Shown piece after piece: positions 27,967 to 36,408 of a DNA stretch of 64,000 nt. The stretch spans positions 496,001 to 560,000 of the forward strand of contig JACJWE010000002.1 in assembly GCA_020637365.1 (NCBI GenBank), given 5' to 3'. The position numbers and the translations under genes are program-made. The notes under the pieces are model-generated. The model had not been told where the DNA came from and searched no databases. It saw nothing but the letters and a program-made list of their open reading frames with translations. This DNA is from Acidimicrobiia bacterium. Lineage in GTDB: Bacteria; Actinomycetota; Acidimicrobiia; IMCC26256; JAGNEX01. Position 1 is the first letter of the stretch. Each line of letters opens with the position of its first letter.

Positions 27967-30339
27967 CTATCTCAGCGCTTCGACTCTGGCGGGGACGTGC
28001 TTATGATACGGGGTACCGGCGATGGGGTCTCGGTGACTGGTCGAAGTGAGACTGTTCGGCGGAACACCAACCCGCTCAGCCGTTGGCAGTTCGGTGACGC
28101 CATAGCCGTTGGGCAACGAGATATGACCGGCCCGCATCATCGGGCTGATCTCGACGACAGCTTCTGCCGAGCCTCGAGCCGTCGTCACCAGTGCCCGGTC
28201 GCCATCGTTCAGACCCAACGCATCTGCGTCCGCCGCTGACATCCTCAACCCACCGTCGCGGTCCCGTTTACGCCAGTCGGGGCTCCGGAAGATCGTGACG
28301 GCAGTGAACGATCGTCGTTCACCAGCAGACAAGACCAGTGGAAAGTCGGGATCAGATCCAGGGATCTTGGCGGTCGCCAGGCCATCGAGAGCGTCGAACA
28401 GTTCTGGAATCGCGACGTTGATGCGACCGTCAGGAGTCTGGACCCGCGACCAGCAGACCTCGGGTTCGTCGACACTGAAGATCACCCCGCTCGAGCTCTT
28501 CAAGATGGCATCGAACAGCGCGTCGCCCAGCGCCAGACCGTCACCTACAAAACCCGCACGTTCGATACTCGGACCGATGCTCAAGGAGGCGATGTTGACC
28601 GCACCCCACAACAACGCCGCTGAGGCCGCCCCGTCGGGAAGGGTCGGGCCCAGCGTCCGATACAAGATGACCGGCATGACCTTCGCCGCGTCAGGGTGTT
28701 CAGCCATGAAGCCCATGAACGCCTGCCCGAAGGCTTCGCGGCCGGACTGCGCAGCGGCGTGCAACGGCTCCAAATCAAGGTCGTCCAACGCACCGAGCGC
28801 TTCGACGATCCGGGCGTGAATCTCAGCTTCGGGCAACGTCCCGTCCAGCGGCTCGATCATGGGGCGACGCAGGTGAAAGTAGTTGTGCGGAAACTCGAAG
28901 TTGAAGAACGTCGCTTCCCATTTCTCATACTGCGATGACGCCGGCAGCACATAGTCAGCGAGCTGAGCCGTCTCGGTCATGGCAACGTCGATGACCACCA
29001 GATAGTCGAGCGCCTCCAGCGCCTCCCGCATACGGGGGCTATCCGCGAGGGAATGCGCCGGATTGGCGGACTCGACCAGCATCGCCCGAAAACGATCCGG
29101 GTGATCGCTGAGGATCTCCTCGCTGATCACATTGCCGGGGACCAGCCCCGAGATGATCGACGTGCCGGTCACCCGGGTCCGCTGCGAACCGTCGGTTCCC
29201 CGAGGCGAGTTGTTCGCCAACGCGACGATCGGCGCCGGAATGTAGTGGCCGCCAGGCACCGCAAAGTTGCCGGTCAACGCCCACAGCAGCTTGTCGAGAT
29301 AGCTGGTGAGGGTCGAGTTGAGGTTCATCTGAACGCCCAGATCCTCATAAACCGACACACTGGACGCCGTTCCGATACGGCGAGCAACCGTGCGGATCAG
29401 GTCGGCGTCGACATCGCAGATGGCCGCGTATCGGTCGATATCGACGCTGACCAAATGCGGCGTCAGTTCGTCGAGCCCGGTGCTGTGTTCGGCCAGCCAC
29501 GCTCTGTTGATGAGGTCTTCCTGAAGGAGTACGGCGGCCAACGCCGCGAAGCACCAGGCATCGGTTCCGGGACGAACCGCCAGGTGGTAGTCAGCGAGTT
29601 CTGCGGTTTCGCTGCGGCGCGGGTCGATGACGACCATCGTGCGGTTGGGATCGCGGGCGATCTCTTTGAGCGTCCGTCGGGCCTGCGCGATGCCGTGCGA
29701 CTGGTAGGGGTTCTTGCCGACCCACACCGATACCTCGGCGTGCTCGAAATCGCCCCGGGTGTAGTTGCCCACCACCCGGCCATTGACCCAGAACTCGCCG
29801 AGTTTCTCTTGGCCGAGAGCATTCGACTTGTACTTGCTGCCCAGCACTGCTCTGGTTGCCGCTGCGTAGCCGCCGTTCAGGTGATTGCCTTGGCCACCGC
29901 CGCCGTAATAGAAGATCGACTCCCCACCGTAGGTGTCACGCACACGGGCAAAGTTGGCGGCGACATCAGCGATGGCAGTGTCCCAGTCGACGGGTTCATA
30001 GGTGCCGTCGGGTCGGCGACGCATTGGGGTGTCGAGGCGGTGCGGGCCGTTCTGGTAGTGGTTGATTCGCAGCGCCTTTTCACAGGTATACCCCTGCGAT
30101 GCCGGATGCGCCTTGTCACCGCGGACCCGCTCGATGGTCCGCCGATCGTCGCCGAGCCGCACCTCGATCCCGCAGTTGCATTCACACAGGATGCACGCCG
30201 TCTGATGCCACTGCGCAGCGGCTGCGTCGCCGCCTGCGGCACCGATCGTCGCCTCGGTTCCAGGCTTCGTCTCGCCCGCGACGTCCGGCGACGACAGCGT
30301 CCCACCTGTGACCGGGTCGATGGGGATCGTGGTGGTCAT
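27967..30339 (-). CDS. Molybdopterin-dependent oxidoreductase with N-terminal [4Fe-4S] domain
   Basis: 790 residues of the DMSO reductase/formate dehydrogenase superfamily, cytoplasmic as no Tat signal is seen. The N-terminal iron-sulfur site is CILCECNCGIEV with the last Cys in QGYTCEKALRINHYQNG. Next come WDTAIADVAANFARVRDTYG, the first bis-MGD binding blocks (FYYGGGGQGNHLNGGY), MVVIDPRRSETAELADYHL and AVRPGTDAWCFAALAAVLL. The C-terminal cofactor-binding domain includes LRMSAADADALGLNDGDRAL and ISLPNGYGV. The substrate is unknown. The ATG at 30339 has GAGGAAGG seven bases upstream. It is divergent from a broken hxlR gene at 30520, so an HxlR regulator probably once controlled it. Confidence 0.88.
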   Translation of the reverse strand: MTTTIPIDPVTGGTLSSPDVAGETKPGTEATIGAAGGDAAAAQWHQTACILCECNCGIEVRLGDDRRTIERVRGDKAHPASQGYTCEKALRINHYQNGPHRLDTPMRRRPDGTYEPVDWDTAIADVAANFARVRDTYGGESIFYYGGGGQGNHLNGGYAAATRAVLGSKYKSNALGQEKLGEFWVNGRVVGNYTRGDFEHAEVSVWVGKNPYQSHGIAQARRTLKEIARDPNRTMVVIDPRRSETAELADYHLAVRPGTDAWCFAALAAVLLQEDLINRAWLAEHSTGLDELTPHLVSVDIDRYAAICDVDADLIRTVARRIGTASSVSVYEDLGVQMNLNSTLTSYLDKLLWALTGNFAVPGGHYIPAPIVALANNSPRGTDGSQRTRVTGTSIISGLVPGNVISEEILSDHPDRFRAMLVESANPAHSLADSPRMREALEALDYLVVIDVAMTETAQLADYVLPASSQYEKWEATFFNFEFPHNYFHLRRPMIEPLDGTLPEAEIHARIVEALGALDDLDLEPLHAAAQSGREAFGQAFMGFMAEHPDAAKVMPVILYRTLGPTLPDGAASAALLWGAVNIASLSIGPSIERAGFVGDGLALGDALFDAILKSSSGVIFSVDEPEVCWSRVQTPDGRINVAIPELFDALDGLATAKIPGSDPDFPLVLSAGERRSFTAVTIFRSPDWRKRDRDGGLRMSAADADALGLNDGDRALVTTARGSAEAVVEISPMMRAGHISLPNGYGVTELPTAERVGVPPNSLTSTSHRDPIAGTPYHKHVPARVEALR

Positions 30340-30482
30340 GGTGACCTTCCTCAAAGTCTGCGCTGACTGAGTTGAACAGTTAGACCGGGAGACAGACGCT
30401 CGGTGTTGGAGCTGCTTTGGCAAACCGCGCCGCGGAGGAGCGGAGCCCCAAGTTCTGCGTTGCGGCACGGTACCCGGCTCAA

Positions 30483-30502
30483 GTTCTATCATGCAACTCT
30501 AA
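30483..30502 (+). promoter_or_regulatory. Promoter/operator motif of the broken hxlR gene
   Basis: GTTCTATCATGCAACTCTAA matches 17 of 20 bases with the segment at 32016-32035. Both copies end 17 bases before an ATG that begins MKRTDT, so this is likely the shared HxlR promoter or binding site. Confidence 0.6.
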
Positions 30503-30519
30503 CCGGGGTGGCCGTGCTC

Positions 30520-30599
30520 ATGAAGCGGACCGACACCAGGAACCGCTCCACCTGGGAGAGATCACAGCCAATCCCGGCCCCGGCTACCCCACTTCCTGA
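30520..30599 (+). pseudogene. hxlR remnant with its core deleted
   Basis: The ATG frame codes MKRTDT, the same start as the intact hxlR at 32053. Immediately after, in another frame, come the codons for QEPLHLGEITANPGPGYPTS and a stop; the intact gene has QEPLHVRDIRATPGPGYP near its end. About 400 bases coding the winged-helix DNA-binding core are missing. The junction sits in CCAGG, with only a few bases of possible microhomology. The product would not be functional. Divergent from the molybdopterin oxidoreductase. Confidence 0.7.
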
Positions 30600-30705
30600 A
30601 AGCCGAAGGTCCGGCACTTCAGCATCTGCTGCGGGCGATCCCCCAGGCGCCCCTCTCTTGCCTTATGGCAGGGTCTGCTGCCGTGCAAGGTTGACGGGGC
30701 AGCGC

Positions 30706-31551
30706 TCAGCGTTTGTCCTGCATTGGTGCGTTTGTGGGAGGCCGGTTGGTTGTATCGGCGCCGATCTCACGCAGGCAGTCCTCAATCGCTTGAGCTACTT
30801 CGTCGGGTTGCTGCAACGGGACGAAAGTCGTATCGCCGTCGACACCTATCCACTCTGCTCGAGGCAAAGCGTCGACGAGCCGGTGGCCGAGCTCACCGGT
30901 GAAACAGCGGTCCCCCGTCGCCCACACAACTCGGCTTGGGTAATGAAAGTTGGACAACCACGACGCCGCGTCGACCAGCTCATCGCCCTTGATCCCGCAA
31001 GTGAAGCGATTGATGTCTCGGCGAATCGCAGCGCTCCTCAACGCAGGGTCTACCCAATCTCGTGTCGTGGAGCTTGGCCTTGGTGAACTGAGTAGCCGAC
31101 CGTAGGCAAGCGGTGAATGCCGCACCGCCCTGAATCGAGTTAGTTGCAGCAACAGCCAGGTGGATGGTCGGTAGCGGGCCGAGCGGATCAGCGGCACGAA
31201 CCAGCGTGGCGGGAACCGGTCGAAAGCATCGCAGTTGGTGAGCACAAGGCCACGAACGTTGCGCGCAGGGTCGCGAAGCGCGAGTTGACAGAGTGCTCCG
31301 CCCGTGTCGTTGCCGACGAGCACAACCCCCGCAGGATCGAGCCCGGCAGCGAGGGCATTGATCGCCGTCGCAAGCGATCCGAGGGACAGGTCTCCTGTTG
31401 CCGGGACTCGGTGACTACCGAGGGGCCAGTTGGGGACGATACTGCCGATCCCACGCGACGCTAACCGTTCGGCGACGGGGCGCCACAGGGTTCCGTCGGT
31501 GAAGAACCCGGGCTCCGGCGACTCGACAGATCGTCCTACTCGACGGGCCAT
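30706..31551 (-). pseudogene. Alpha/beta hydrolase lacking its N-terminus (deletion junction)
   Basis: From about 31509 the frame matches alpha/beta hydrolases near the haloalkane dehalogenase group: GFFTDGTLWRPVAERLASRG, then the nucleophile elbow VLVGNDTGGALCQLAL with Asp as nucleophile, TNCDAFDRFPPRWF, VVWATGDRCF (acid) and a C-terminal region with GVDGDTTFVPLQQPDEVAQA where the usual catalytic His is replaced by Thr in the DTTF segment. The first strand and oxyanion HG motif are missing: upstream of Gly15 the frame is antisense to a TetR fragment. So the first ~40 residues were lost in a deletion at 31509-31514. The ATG at 31551 is fortuitous. Confidence 0.7.
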
Positions 31552-31835
31552 CAGTACTGGGTTGGGTCGCCTGGCGAGAGGTCTGTGAACGGCACAGCGT
31601 GGGGATCGTGAGCAAGCTCATGGAAGAAGGGATCGACAACGGCGCCATTCGACGCCAACCGGTCCGGCCGCTGTCACACCTCATCACAGGAGCGGTCGAT
31701 GAAGCCGCGCTCTACATCGCAAACTCGCCAGACCCACAGTCGGCCCGGGTGGAGATTGCCGAAAGCCTCAGCCTGCTCAGCGAGTCCATTGCAGGACCAA
31801 CGCCACTGCCCAGGGCTCAGGAGCAGGCGGACTGA
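31512..31835 (+). pseudogene. TetR-family C-terminal fragment
   Basis: The frame from about 31512 (PATRQIVLLDGPSVLGW) is the TetR ligand-domain block found in many actinobacterial regulators, and continues through EEGIDNGAIRRQPVRPLSHL and GAVDEAALYIANSPDPQSAR to a normal end. The N-terminal helix-turn-helix, roughly 100 residues, is absent and a TGA lies just upstream at 31500. It starts exactly where the truncated hydrolase on the other strand ends, so one deletion removed both 5' ends and their shared promoter. Confidence 0.75.
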
Positions 31836-32015
31836 CAGGTGTCCCCATGACCGCTAGGCGTACACAGGAGTAACGGCCTCGCATCCCAGGCGCTGGCGGT
31901 AGAGCAGGGAAGCTTCTTCGGGACGGACGTCTCGCAAGTGTTCGCAAGCAAGATGTGTTCAGGGCACGAGCATGTTGGAGGGGCCGCCGCAGACCATGCC
32001 GGAACTTTCTTTGGG

Positions 32016-32035
32016 GTTCTATATTGCAACTCAAA
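32016..32035 (+). promoter_or_regulatory. Probable hxlR promoter/operator
   Basis: GTTCTATATTGCAACTCAAA, matching the copy at 30483 in 17 of 20 positions and placed at the same 17-base distance from the start codon at 32053. Likely an autoregulatory site or core promoter. Confidence 0.6.
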
Positions 32036-32052
32036 GTCGTTAGGCTATGCAG

Positions 32053-32718
32053 ATGAAACGGACTGACACCTCAGACTGGCCGTGCACCATCGCTCGCGCC
32101 GCTGACGTGCTCGGCGACCACTGGAACCTGCTGATCATCCGACAGGCGTGCCTCGGCACTCGCCGGTTCGACGACTTTCAAACAGCGCTCGGCATCAGCA
32201 GGAACATCCTGACCCAACGGCTCAACCGCATCGTCGAAGAAGGCATGCTGACCAGGGTGACCTACGACGAAAGCCGGCAGCGTCACGAATATCGACTCAC
32301 CGACAAGGGTCGAGAGGTGTACCCCATCCTCGCGGCGATGGCCGCTTGGGGCGACCGCTGGTTGACCGGACCCGAAGGCACGCCGCTGATCCTGCACCAC
32401 ACCACCTGCGATCACGACATGCACGCCGAAGTCGTCTGCAGCGAGTGCCAGGAACCACTCCACGTCAGAGACATCCGGGCCACCCCGGGCCCCGGCTACC
32501 CTCGTCCTGAACAACGGGTACTGAAGACCCGCTACCCCATAACGGTGGTCCGGGGCAGCGATCCGCAACGGGATCTACGCACGTTGTCCTCAAGCTCGCC
32601 AGTGGGCGCCGAGCACCGCCAACCGACGGCGGACGACGCGACGACGCAGCTGGTCAGGGATGCTTTGTCGGGACGGATGTCGGCACAGGCAAATGGAGGG
32701 CGAGTTGGCCGTTGGTGA
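32053..32718 (+). CDS. HxlR-family transcriptional regulator
   Basis: Winged helix-turn-helix regulator, ~221 residues, longer than the ~110 of minimal HxlR proteins. The HxlR domain is CTIARAADVLGDHWNLLIIR, RRFDDFQTALGISRNILTQR and LTRVTYDESRQRHEYRLTDK. A C-terminal extension carries a possible zinc knuckle (HHTTCDHDMHAEVVCSEC) and the tail TPGPGYP. Start at the second ATG because AGG is well placed and because it aligns with the remnant at 30520. Its 3' end overlaps that of the acetoacetate-decarboxylase-like gene on the other strand. The last ~50 residues are low-complexity. Targets are unknown but probably include this metabolic region. Confidence 0.88.
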   Translation: MKRTDTSDWPCTIARAADVLGDHWNLLIIRQACLGTRRFDDFQTALGISRNILTQRLNRIVEEGMLTRVTYDESRQRHEYRLTDKGREVYPILAAMAAWGDRWLTGPEGTPLILHHTTCDHDMHAEVVCSECQEPLHVRDIRATPGPGYPRPEQRVLKTRYPITVVRGSDPQRDLRTLSSSSPVGAEHRQPTADDATTQLVRDALSGRMSAQANGGRVGRW

Positions 32719-33577
32719 CGACGTCGAGTCGGATCACCTGACCCGGGGAGAGGGTGCGCAGCGCGTCCGACATGCGGCCTTCTCCGACCGTCAGGTTCAC
32801 ATCTCGGGGAAGAACCTTTGATCCCCCTGCCAGCACGTTGGTCTGGCTGAAGGTCGAATGCCAAGCTCCGTCGATCTGGGTATACGAAGTCAAGGTCGAG
32901 ACGCGGTCCCCGGTTTGGTGGGTGGATTGACTGGGGTCGCCACCGAAAGTGCCATGTCGACACCACCCTTCGCGTTGGCAACTGTTGCATCGACACGGTT
33001 GTTGTCGATTTCTACGTCGAGATCGGTGACCCACTTGGGAAACCCATAGCCATCGTGCCCCCGAATCTGGGCGATCTCGGTGTTGACCGGCAATGCCAGG
33101 ACATGCGTGTGGACGTGATCGTCGGCCAACCCGGCGAACAGATCGATCGCCCTGACGCGAGCCATGCCGAGCGGGGCGCACCGCGATGCCTACCGCCGCT
33201 TCGGTGTAGAAGTCGATGTCGGCAACGTCATAACGGAAGAACATCACCGAAACGATGCCTCGCCCTGGAGCAACCTGCAGCGGGTCCAGTCCCGCAGGAA
33301 GTTGTGACCTTATGACCCGGGTCGGGGCCAACATGACGACTCGAGCGAAGGAGATCCGGTAGTAGAAGTTGGGCGTCATGGTCGGCCCGATCCTGGATTC
33401 GACGGGAGTCTTGGGCATCGATCGGAACCAGTCGACGCTGGTCACCCGTGGGTCGGCCGCCACCACATCGAGGTCGGTCGCCATGCGATATCGGTCGTAG
33501 AGCCCGCCTTTGGGAACGGACACGGTGCGTCCACCAAGTTCGACCTCGACCGTCTGGTCCTGAGCTGGGGTTGTCAC
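32654..33577 (-). CDS. Acetoacetate decarboxylase-family protein, two compensating frameshifts
   Basis: About 307 residues. The N-terminal part (VPKGGLYDRYRM, RISFARVVMLAPTRVIRSQL) and C-terminal part (GAWHSTFSQTNVLAGGSKVL, LSPGQVIRLDVVTNGQ) lie in one frame. The middle (33180 to about 32900; RAIDLFAGLADDHVHTHVLA, IRGHDGYGFPKWVTDLDVEI) lies in another. Adding an A in the AAA near 32912 and restoring a dinucleotide near 33190 joins all three. The fold matches the acetoacetate decarboxylase group (GxPKW motif as GFPKWVTD); the Schiff-base Lys would be that in FPKW. GTG start at 33577 with GAGGAG upstream. Enzyme substrate not known. Confidence 0.72.
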   Translation of the reverse strand: MTTPAQDQTVEVELGGRTVSVPKGGLYDRYRMATDLDVVAADPRVTSVDWFRSMPKTPVESRIGPTMTPNFYYRISFARVVMLAPTRVIRSQLPAGLDPLQVAPGRGIVSVMFFRYDVADIDFYTEAAVGIAVRPARHGSRQGDRSVRRVGRRSRPHACPGIAGQHRDRPDSGARWLWVSQVGHRSRRRNRQQPCRCNSCQREGWCRHGTFGGDPSQSTHQTGDRVSTLTSYTQIDGAWHSTFSQTNVLAGGSKVLPRDVNLTVGEGRMSDALRTLSPGQVIRLDVVTNGQLALHLPVPTSVPTKHP

Positions 33578-33963
33578 GATGTGGACTCCTCGTTCATATG
33601 GCGTGTCGTCGGCTCTGATCGACGATGCATGCACCACGGCAATGTTTGCGTTGCTCACGTACTCTAGGGAGTCATGTAATCGCCGTCAACATGGGTGCCT
33701 GGAATGCCGCTGTTGTCAACTCCAACGCTGGCGGAGTAGACGGGCGGCGGAGTAGCGGGCGGCCCCGGATCCTCGATCCGCACGCCAACGTCTAGCACCA
33801 GATATCTCGCGTCCTGGACGGTTAGAACGCTGACGAAATGGCCGACCGCTCTCCGTCACGATCGACGACGCAGGAGCGCAGAAGTGTGGGCCCATTTTCA
33901 GCGACGAGGACACAGAGCGTGGCGGCAGGTGCCGTCCATTTGGCGGCGGAACAGCCTTCCAGG
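33578..33963. other. Intergenic region, no supported gene
   Basis: About 390 bases between the decarboxylase-like gene and the TetR hairpin, which should carry the promoter of the former. Open frames here show no family features. Confidence 0.3.
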
Positions 33964-33994
33964 ACGGCTAGACACCCCAGGGGTGTCTAGCCGT
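33964..33994. terminator. Hairpin at the end of the tetR gene
   Basis: ACGGCTAGACACC pairs perfectly with GGTGTCTAGCCGT across a five-base loop. It includes the stop codon of the TetR gene on the minus strand. Strong stem, but no T-run follows. Confidence 0.6.
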
Positions 33995-34562
33995 TGATAC
34001 TGACGATGGCGGCGAAGGCAGCACGCACATCAGCGGCCACCTGCTCAGGAGAGTCGGCGGGCAGCTTGCCTTCGAGGTGCAAGAACGCCAGTCCGTGGGC
34101 CAGACCCCAACCCGCTGCCGCCAGGGGCGCCGGGTTGGCTCCGGGAAATACGTTCCGCATCGATAGCTCGAGTAGCGATCGGATCTCGGCCGCTGCCGCG
34201 ACACGCTCGGGGTTGTCCAGGTCGCAAGCGGAGCCGAACATGAGGCGAAACAGTGCAGGTCGTCGCAACGCAAACCCCACGTATCGAACACCGAGTTCGG
34301 CCAGATCCTCTGTGGTTTCAGGGAGCCGTCCGTCTCCGACCAGCTCGGCAGTCAACTCGCGCAGGCCGACCGCCGTTAGCGCCGAATCAAGCGCTTCGCG
34401 ATCGTCAAAGTGCCGATACGGCGCCGCTGGAGAGACCCCCACCTCACGGGCCAAGGCCCTCAGGGAGAACTGATCACCAGCCTCGAGCCTCGTCATCGCC
34501 GAGGACAACAATGCCGCTCGCAGATCACCGTGGTGATAGCCCTCTTTGGTTGATGTTGACAT
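33987..34562 (-). CDS. TetR-family regulator
   Basis: 191 residues from the ATG at 34562 (MSTSTKEGYHHGDLRAALLS). The YHHGDLR N-terminus, the HTH SLRALAREVGVSPAAPYRHF and a C-terminal WHG-like domain (ELGVRYVGFALRRPALFRLM, ALAAAGWGLAHGLAFLHLEG) place it in the TetR group with a TetR_C_33/WHG ligand domain. It is divergent from a saccharopine dehydrogenase-like gene with a 92-base gap that holds a palindrome, so it probably represses that gene and itself. Ligand unknown. Confidence 0.9.
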   Translation of the reverse strand: MSTSTKEGYHHGDLRAALLSSAMTRLEAGDQFSLRALAREVGVSPAAPYRHFDDREALDSALTAVGLRELTAELVGDGRLPETTEDLAELGVRYVGFALRRPALFRLMFGSACDLDNPERVAAAAEIRSLLELSMRNVFPGANPAPLAAAGWGLAHGLAFLHLEGKLPADSPEQVAADVRAAFAAIVSING

Positions 34563-34583
34563 CGCTAACACTCTTCCCGTACA

Positions 34584-34595
34584 GTTCATGTGAAC
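34584..34595. promoter_or_regulatory. Candidate TetR operator
   Basis: GTTCATGTGAAC: inverted repeat GTTCA-TG-TGAAC in the middle of the divergent gap between tetR and the dehydrogenase-like gene. Typical place and form for a TetR-family operator. Confidence 0.55.
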
Positions 34596-34654
34596 GGCGT
34601 AAACATATCGCATTCGGCCGCTGACACCTCAACAACTTCAGGAGTGGAACTCAC

Positions 34655-35755
34655 ATGTCTCGCATCTTCGTCTTTGGAGCTACCGGCTACACCGGCGACC
34701 TCACCGCCCGAAGTCTCATCACCCGCGGGATGCGTCCCATCCTGGTCGGACGAAACCAACAACGTCTGGACGCCCTCGCTAGGGAGCTTGGCAAAGTCAC
34801 CGGAACCGGTGCACTCGACACCGCCACCGCCGACGCGACCGACCCTGCGAGCATTCGCCAACTACTCGAACCCGGGGACGTGTTGATCAGCACTGTGGGA
34901 CCGTTCCTCAAGTTCGGGCGGCCCGCTGTACAGGCCGCTGCCGAGGTCGGCACCCACTACCTCGACTCCACCGGTGAGGGGCCATTCATCCGAGAAGTCT
35001 TTGAGAAATGGGGACCGATCGCCAAACGCAACGGCTCTGCCCTGTTGACCGCCTTCGGTTACGACTTCGTGCCCGGCGCCCTTGCCGGAGCGCTCGCCCT
35101 CGAATCCGCAGGAAATCAGGCGACAGGTCTCGACATCGCATACTTCAGCCCAGGGTTCACGCCGAGTGGCGGCAGCCAGGCATCGGTCGTGCGCGTCGCA
35201 CTCGATGAGAGCTTCTCGTTTAGCGAAGGACGCATCCAGCCCCAGCGGCCCGGAAAACACACCAAGCGTTTCGATATCGACGGTACGACCAACCTGGGAG
35301 CATCCGTCCCGGCGGCCGAACACTTCGGGCTACCGCAGACCTACCCGCAACTTCGCGAGATCAACGTCTTGCTCGGCTTCCCACAATCGGCTGCACGGTT
35401 CCTCGCTTTTGGGTCCCGATTGGTGGGGCCACTCGGCAAGATCGGGGTGGTGAATCGAGGGATCACATCACTTGCCGACCGCGCCGCCAAAGGCTCGACC
35501 GGCGGACCCGACGCCACCGAACGCGCCAAAGCCACGACCGTGGTCTTCGCCGATGCCCGTTCCGGTGACCGGCAACTCACCCGCATCGAACTGCGCGGAC
35601 CAAACCCGTACGAGGTCACCGGCGACCTTCTGGCCTGGGGCGCCATGCAGATCGACGCTGGAGGTCTGAAGGACACCGGCGCACTCGGTCCGATCAGCGC
35701 ATTCGGCCTCGACGCTATCCAGGACGCCTGCCGCGAAGCAGGTATGTCTTGGTAG
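34655..35755 (+). CDS. Saccharopine dehydrogenase-like NAD(P)-binding oxidoreductase
   Basis: 366 residues. The N-terminal Rossmann fold is IFVFGATGYTGDLTARSLIT with VGRNQQRLDALARELG; next are DVLISTVGPFLKFGRPAVQA and GTHYLDSTGEGPFIREVFEK, the hallmark blocks of the saccharopine dehydrogenase/trans-acting enoyl reductase group. The C-terminal part (ASVVRVALDESFSFSEGRIQ, VTGDLLAWGAMQID) matches the same group. Homologues act on lipid or polyketide intermediates or are uncharacterised. It is divergent from, and probably controlled by, the TetR gene at 33987. A short IS481 remnant lies 140 bases downstream. Confidence 0.85.
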   Translation: MSRIFVFGATGYTGDLTARSLITRGMRPILVGRNQQRLDALARELGKVTGTGALDTATADATDPASIRQLLEPGDVLISTVGPFLKFGRPAVQAAAEVGTHYLDSTGEGPFIREVFEKWGPIAKRNGSALLTAFGYDFVPGALAGALALESAGNQATGLDIAYFSPGFTPSGGSQASVVRVALDESFSFSEGRIQPQRPGKHTKRFDIDGTTNLGASVPAAEHFGLPQTYPQLREINVLLGFPQSAARFLAFGSRLVGPLGKIGVVNRGITSLADRAAKGSTGGPDATERAKATTVVFADARSGDRQLTRIELRGPNPYEVTGDLLAWGAMQIDAGGLKDTGALGPISAFGLDAIQDACREAGMSW

Positions 35756-35895
35756 GCGGCCCGGCGCGCATTGACAAAAGTCGCAAGCCAGACATGCGCG
35801 TCTGGTTATGACGGCTTGATGGGTGACTCTGGGGGTCGGCGAGTTGGTGGCTGGGCGCTGGAACGCGTCACGGGCGTCCAACACGACGACTCTTA

Positions 35896-36280
35896 AACGA
35901 CGAGAAGGCCGTCACCGCTGTGGAGTTCTCGCGGCGGGCTCGCTGGTGGTTCGCCCAACGCGGCATCAACATCACCGCGGCCCTGACCGACAACGGATCC
36001 TGCTACAGGAGCCACCTATGGCGTGACGAACTCAAGACATCAGGCCTCAAACACCGACGCACCCGCCCCTACCGACCCCAGACCAACGGGAAAGGAGCAT
36101 CGAGCGGTTCAACCGGACCCTGTGCGATGAGTGGGCATACGTCCGCGCGTACCGCTCAGAGGCCCAACGGCGACAAACACTTGCAAACTGGCTCCACACC
36201 TACAACCATCACCGGCGCCACACCGCAATCGGCGGCCACCCATCACCAGCGTCAACAACCTCCCAAGGCATCACAACTAG
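35896..36280 (+). mobile_element. IS481-family transposase remnant (C-terminal third, frame-broken)
   Basis: Codes the end of an rve-type transposase: AVTAVEFSRRARWWFAQRGI, ALTDNGSCYRSHLWRDELKT and HRRTRPYRPQTNGK in one frame, then IERFNRTLCDEWAYVRAYRS and LANWLHTYNHHRRHTAIGG in the next, and ITSVNNLPRHHN plus stop in the third. Each break is cured by one base in GG or CCC. The DDE Asp (TDNG) and Glu (IERFN) are visible, but the N-terminal HTH and the first Asp are gone, so it is not autonomous. No terminal inverted repeats were found. The 3' end recurs at 38491. Confidence 0.8.
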
Positions 36281-36408
36281 CCGTCGGATTCGGGTCGGGT
36301 GTTGGCCGAATAGCGCGCCGCAAATCTCGCCCCGAATCGTCGGCACCGAGGCCAAGCGCAGTAGCCGATAGGGATCGCTCCGACCACTGCGCGGGCTACG
36401 CTGATCAG

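Noticed and set aside
27967..30339. Assignment of the molybdopterin enzyme as formate dehydrogenase or nitrate reductase
   Set aside because: The Fe-S and cofactor motifs fit the superfamily, but no subunit genes or residues fix the substrate.
29053..30366. A 437-codon open frame on the plus strand opposite the molybdopterin oxidoreductase
   Set aside because: It is fully antisense to a gene with clear family motifs; such long shadow frames are expected in GC-rich DNA with biased third positions.
30706..31509. Calling the hydrolase a haloalkane dehalogenase
   Set aside because: The Asp nucleophile in GNDTGG is suggestive, but the halide-binding residues cannot be confirmed and the N-terminus is missing.
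31509..31551. ATG at 31551 as the true hydrolase start
   Set aside because: The 14 codons after it are antisense to a conserved TetR block and lack the first strand of the fold; the homologous part begins only near 31509.
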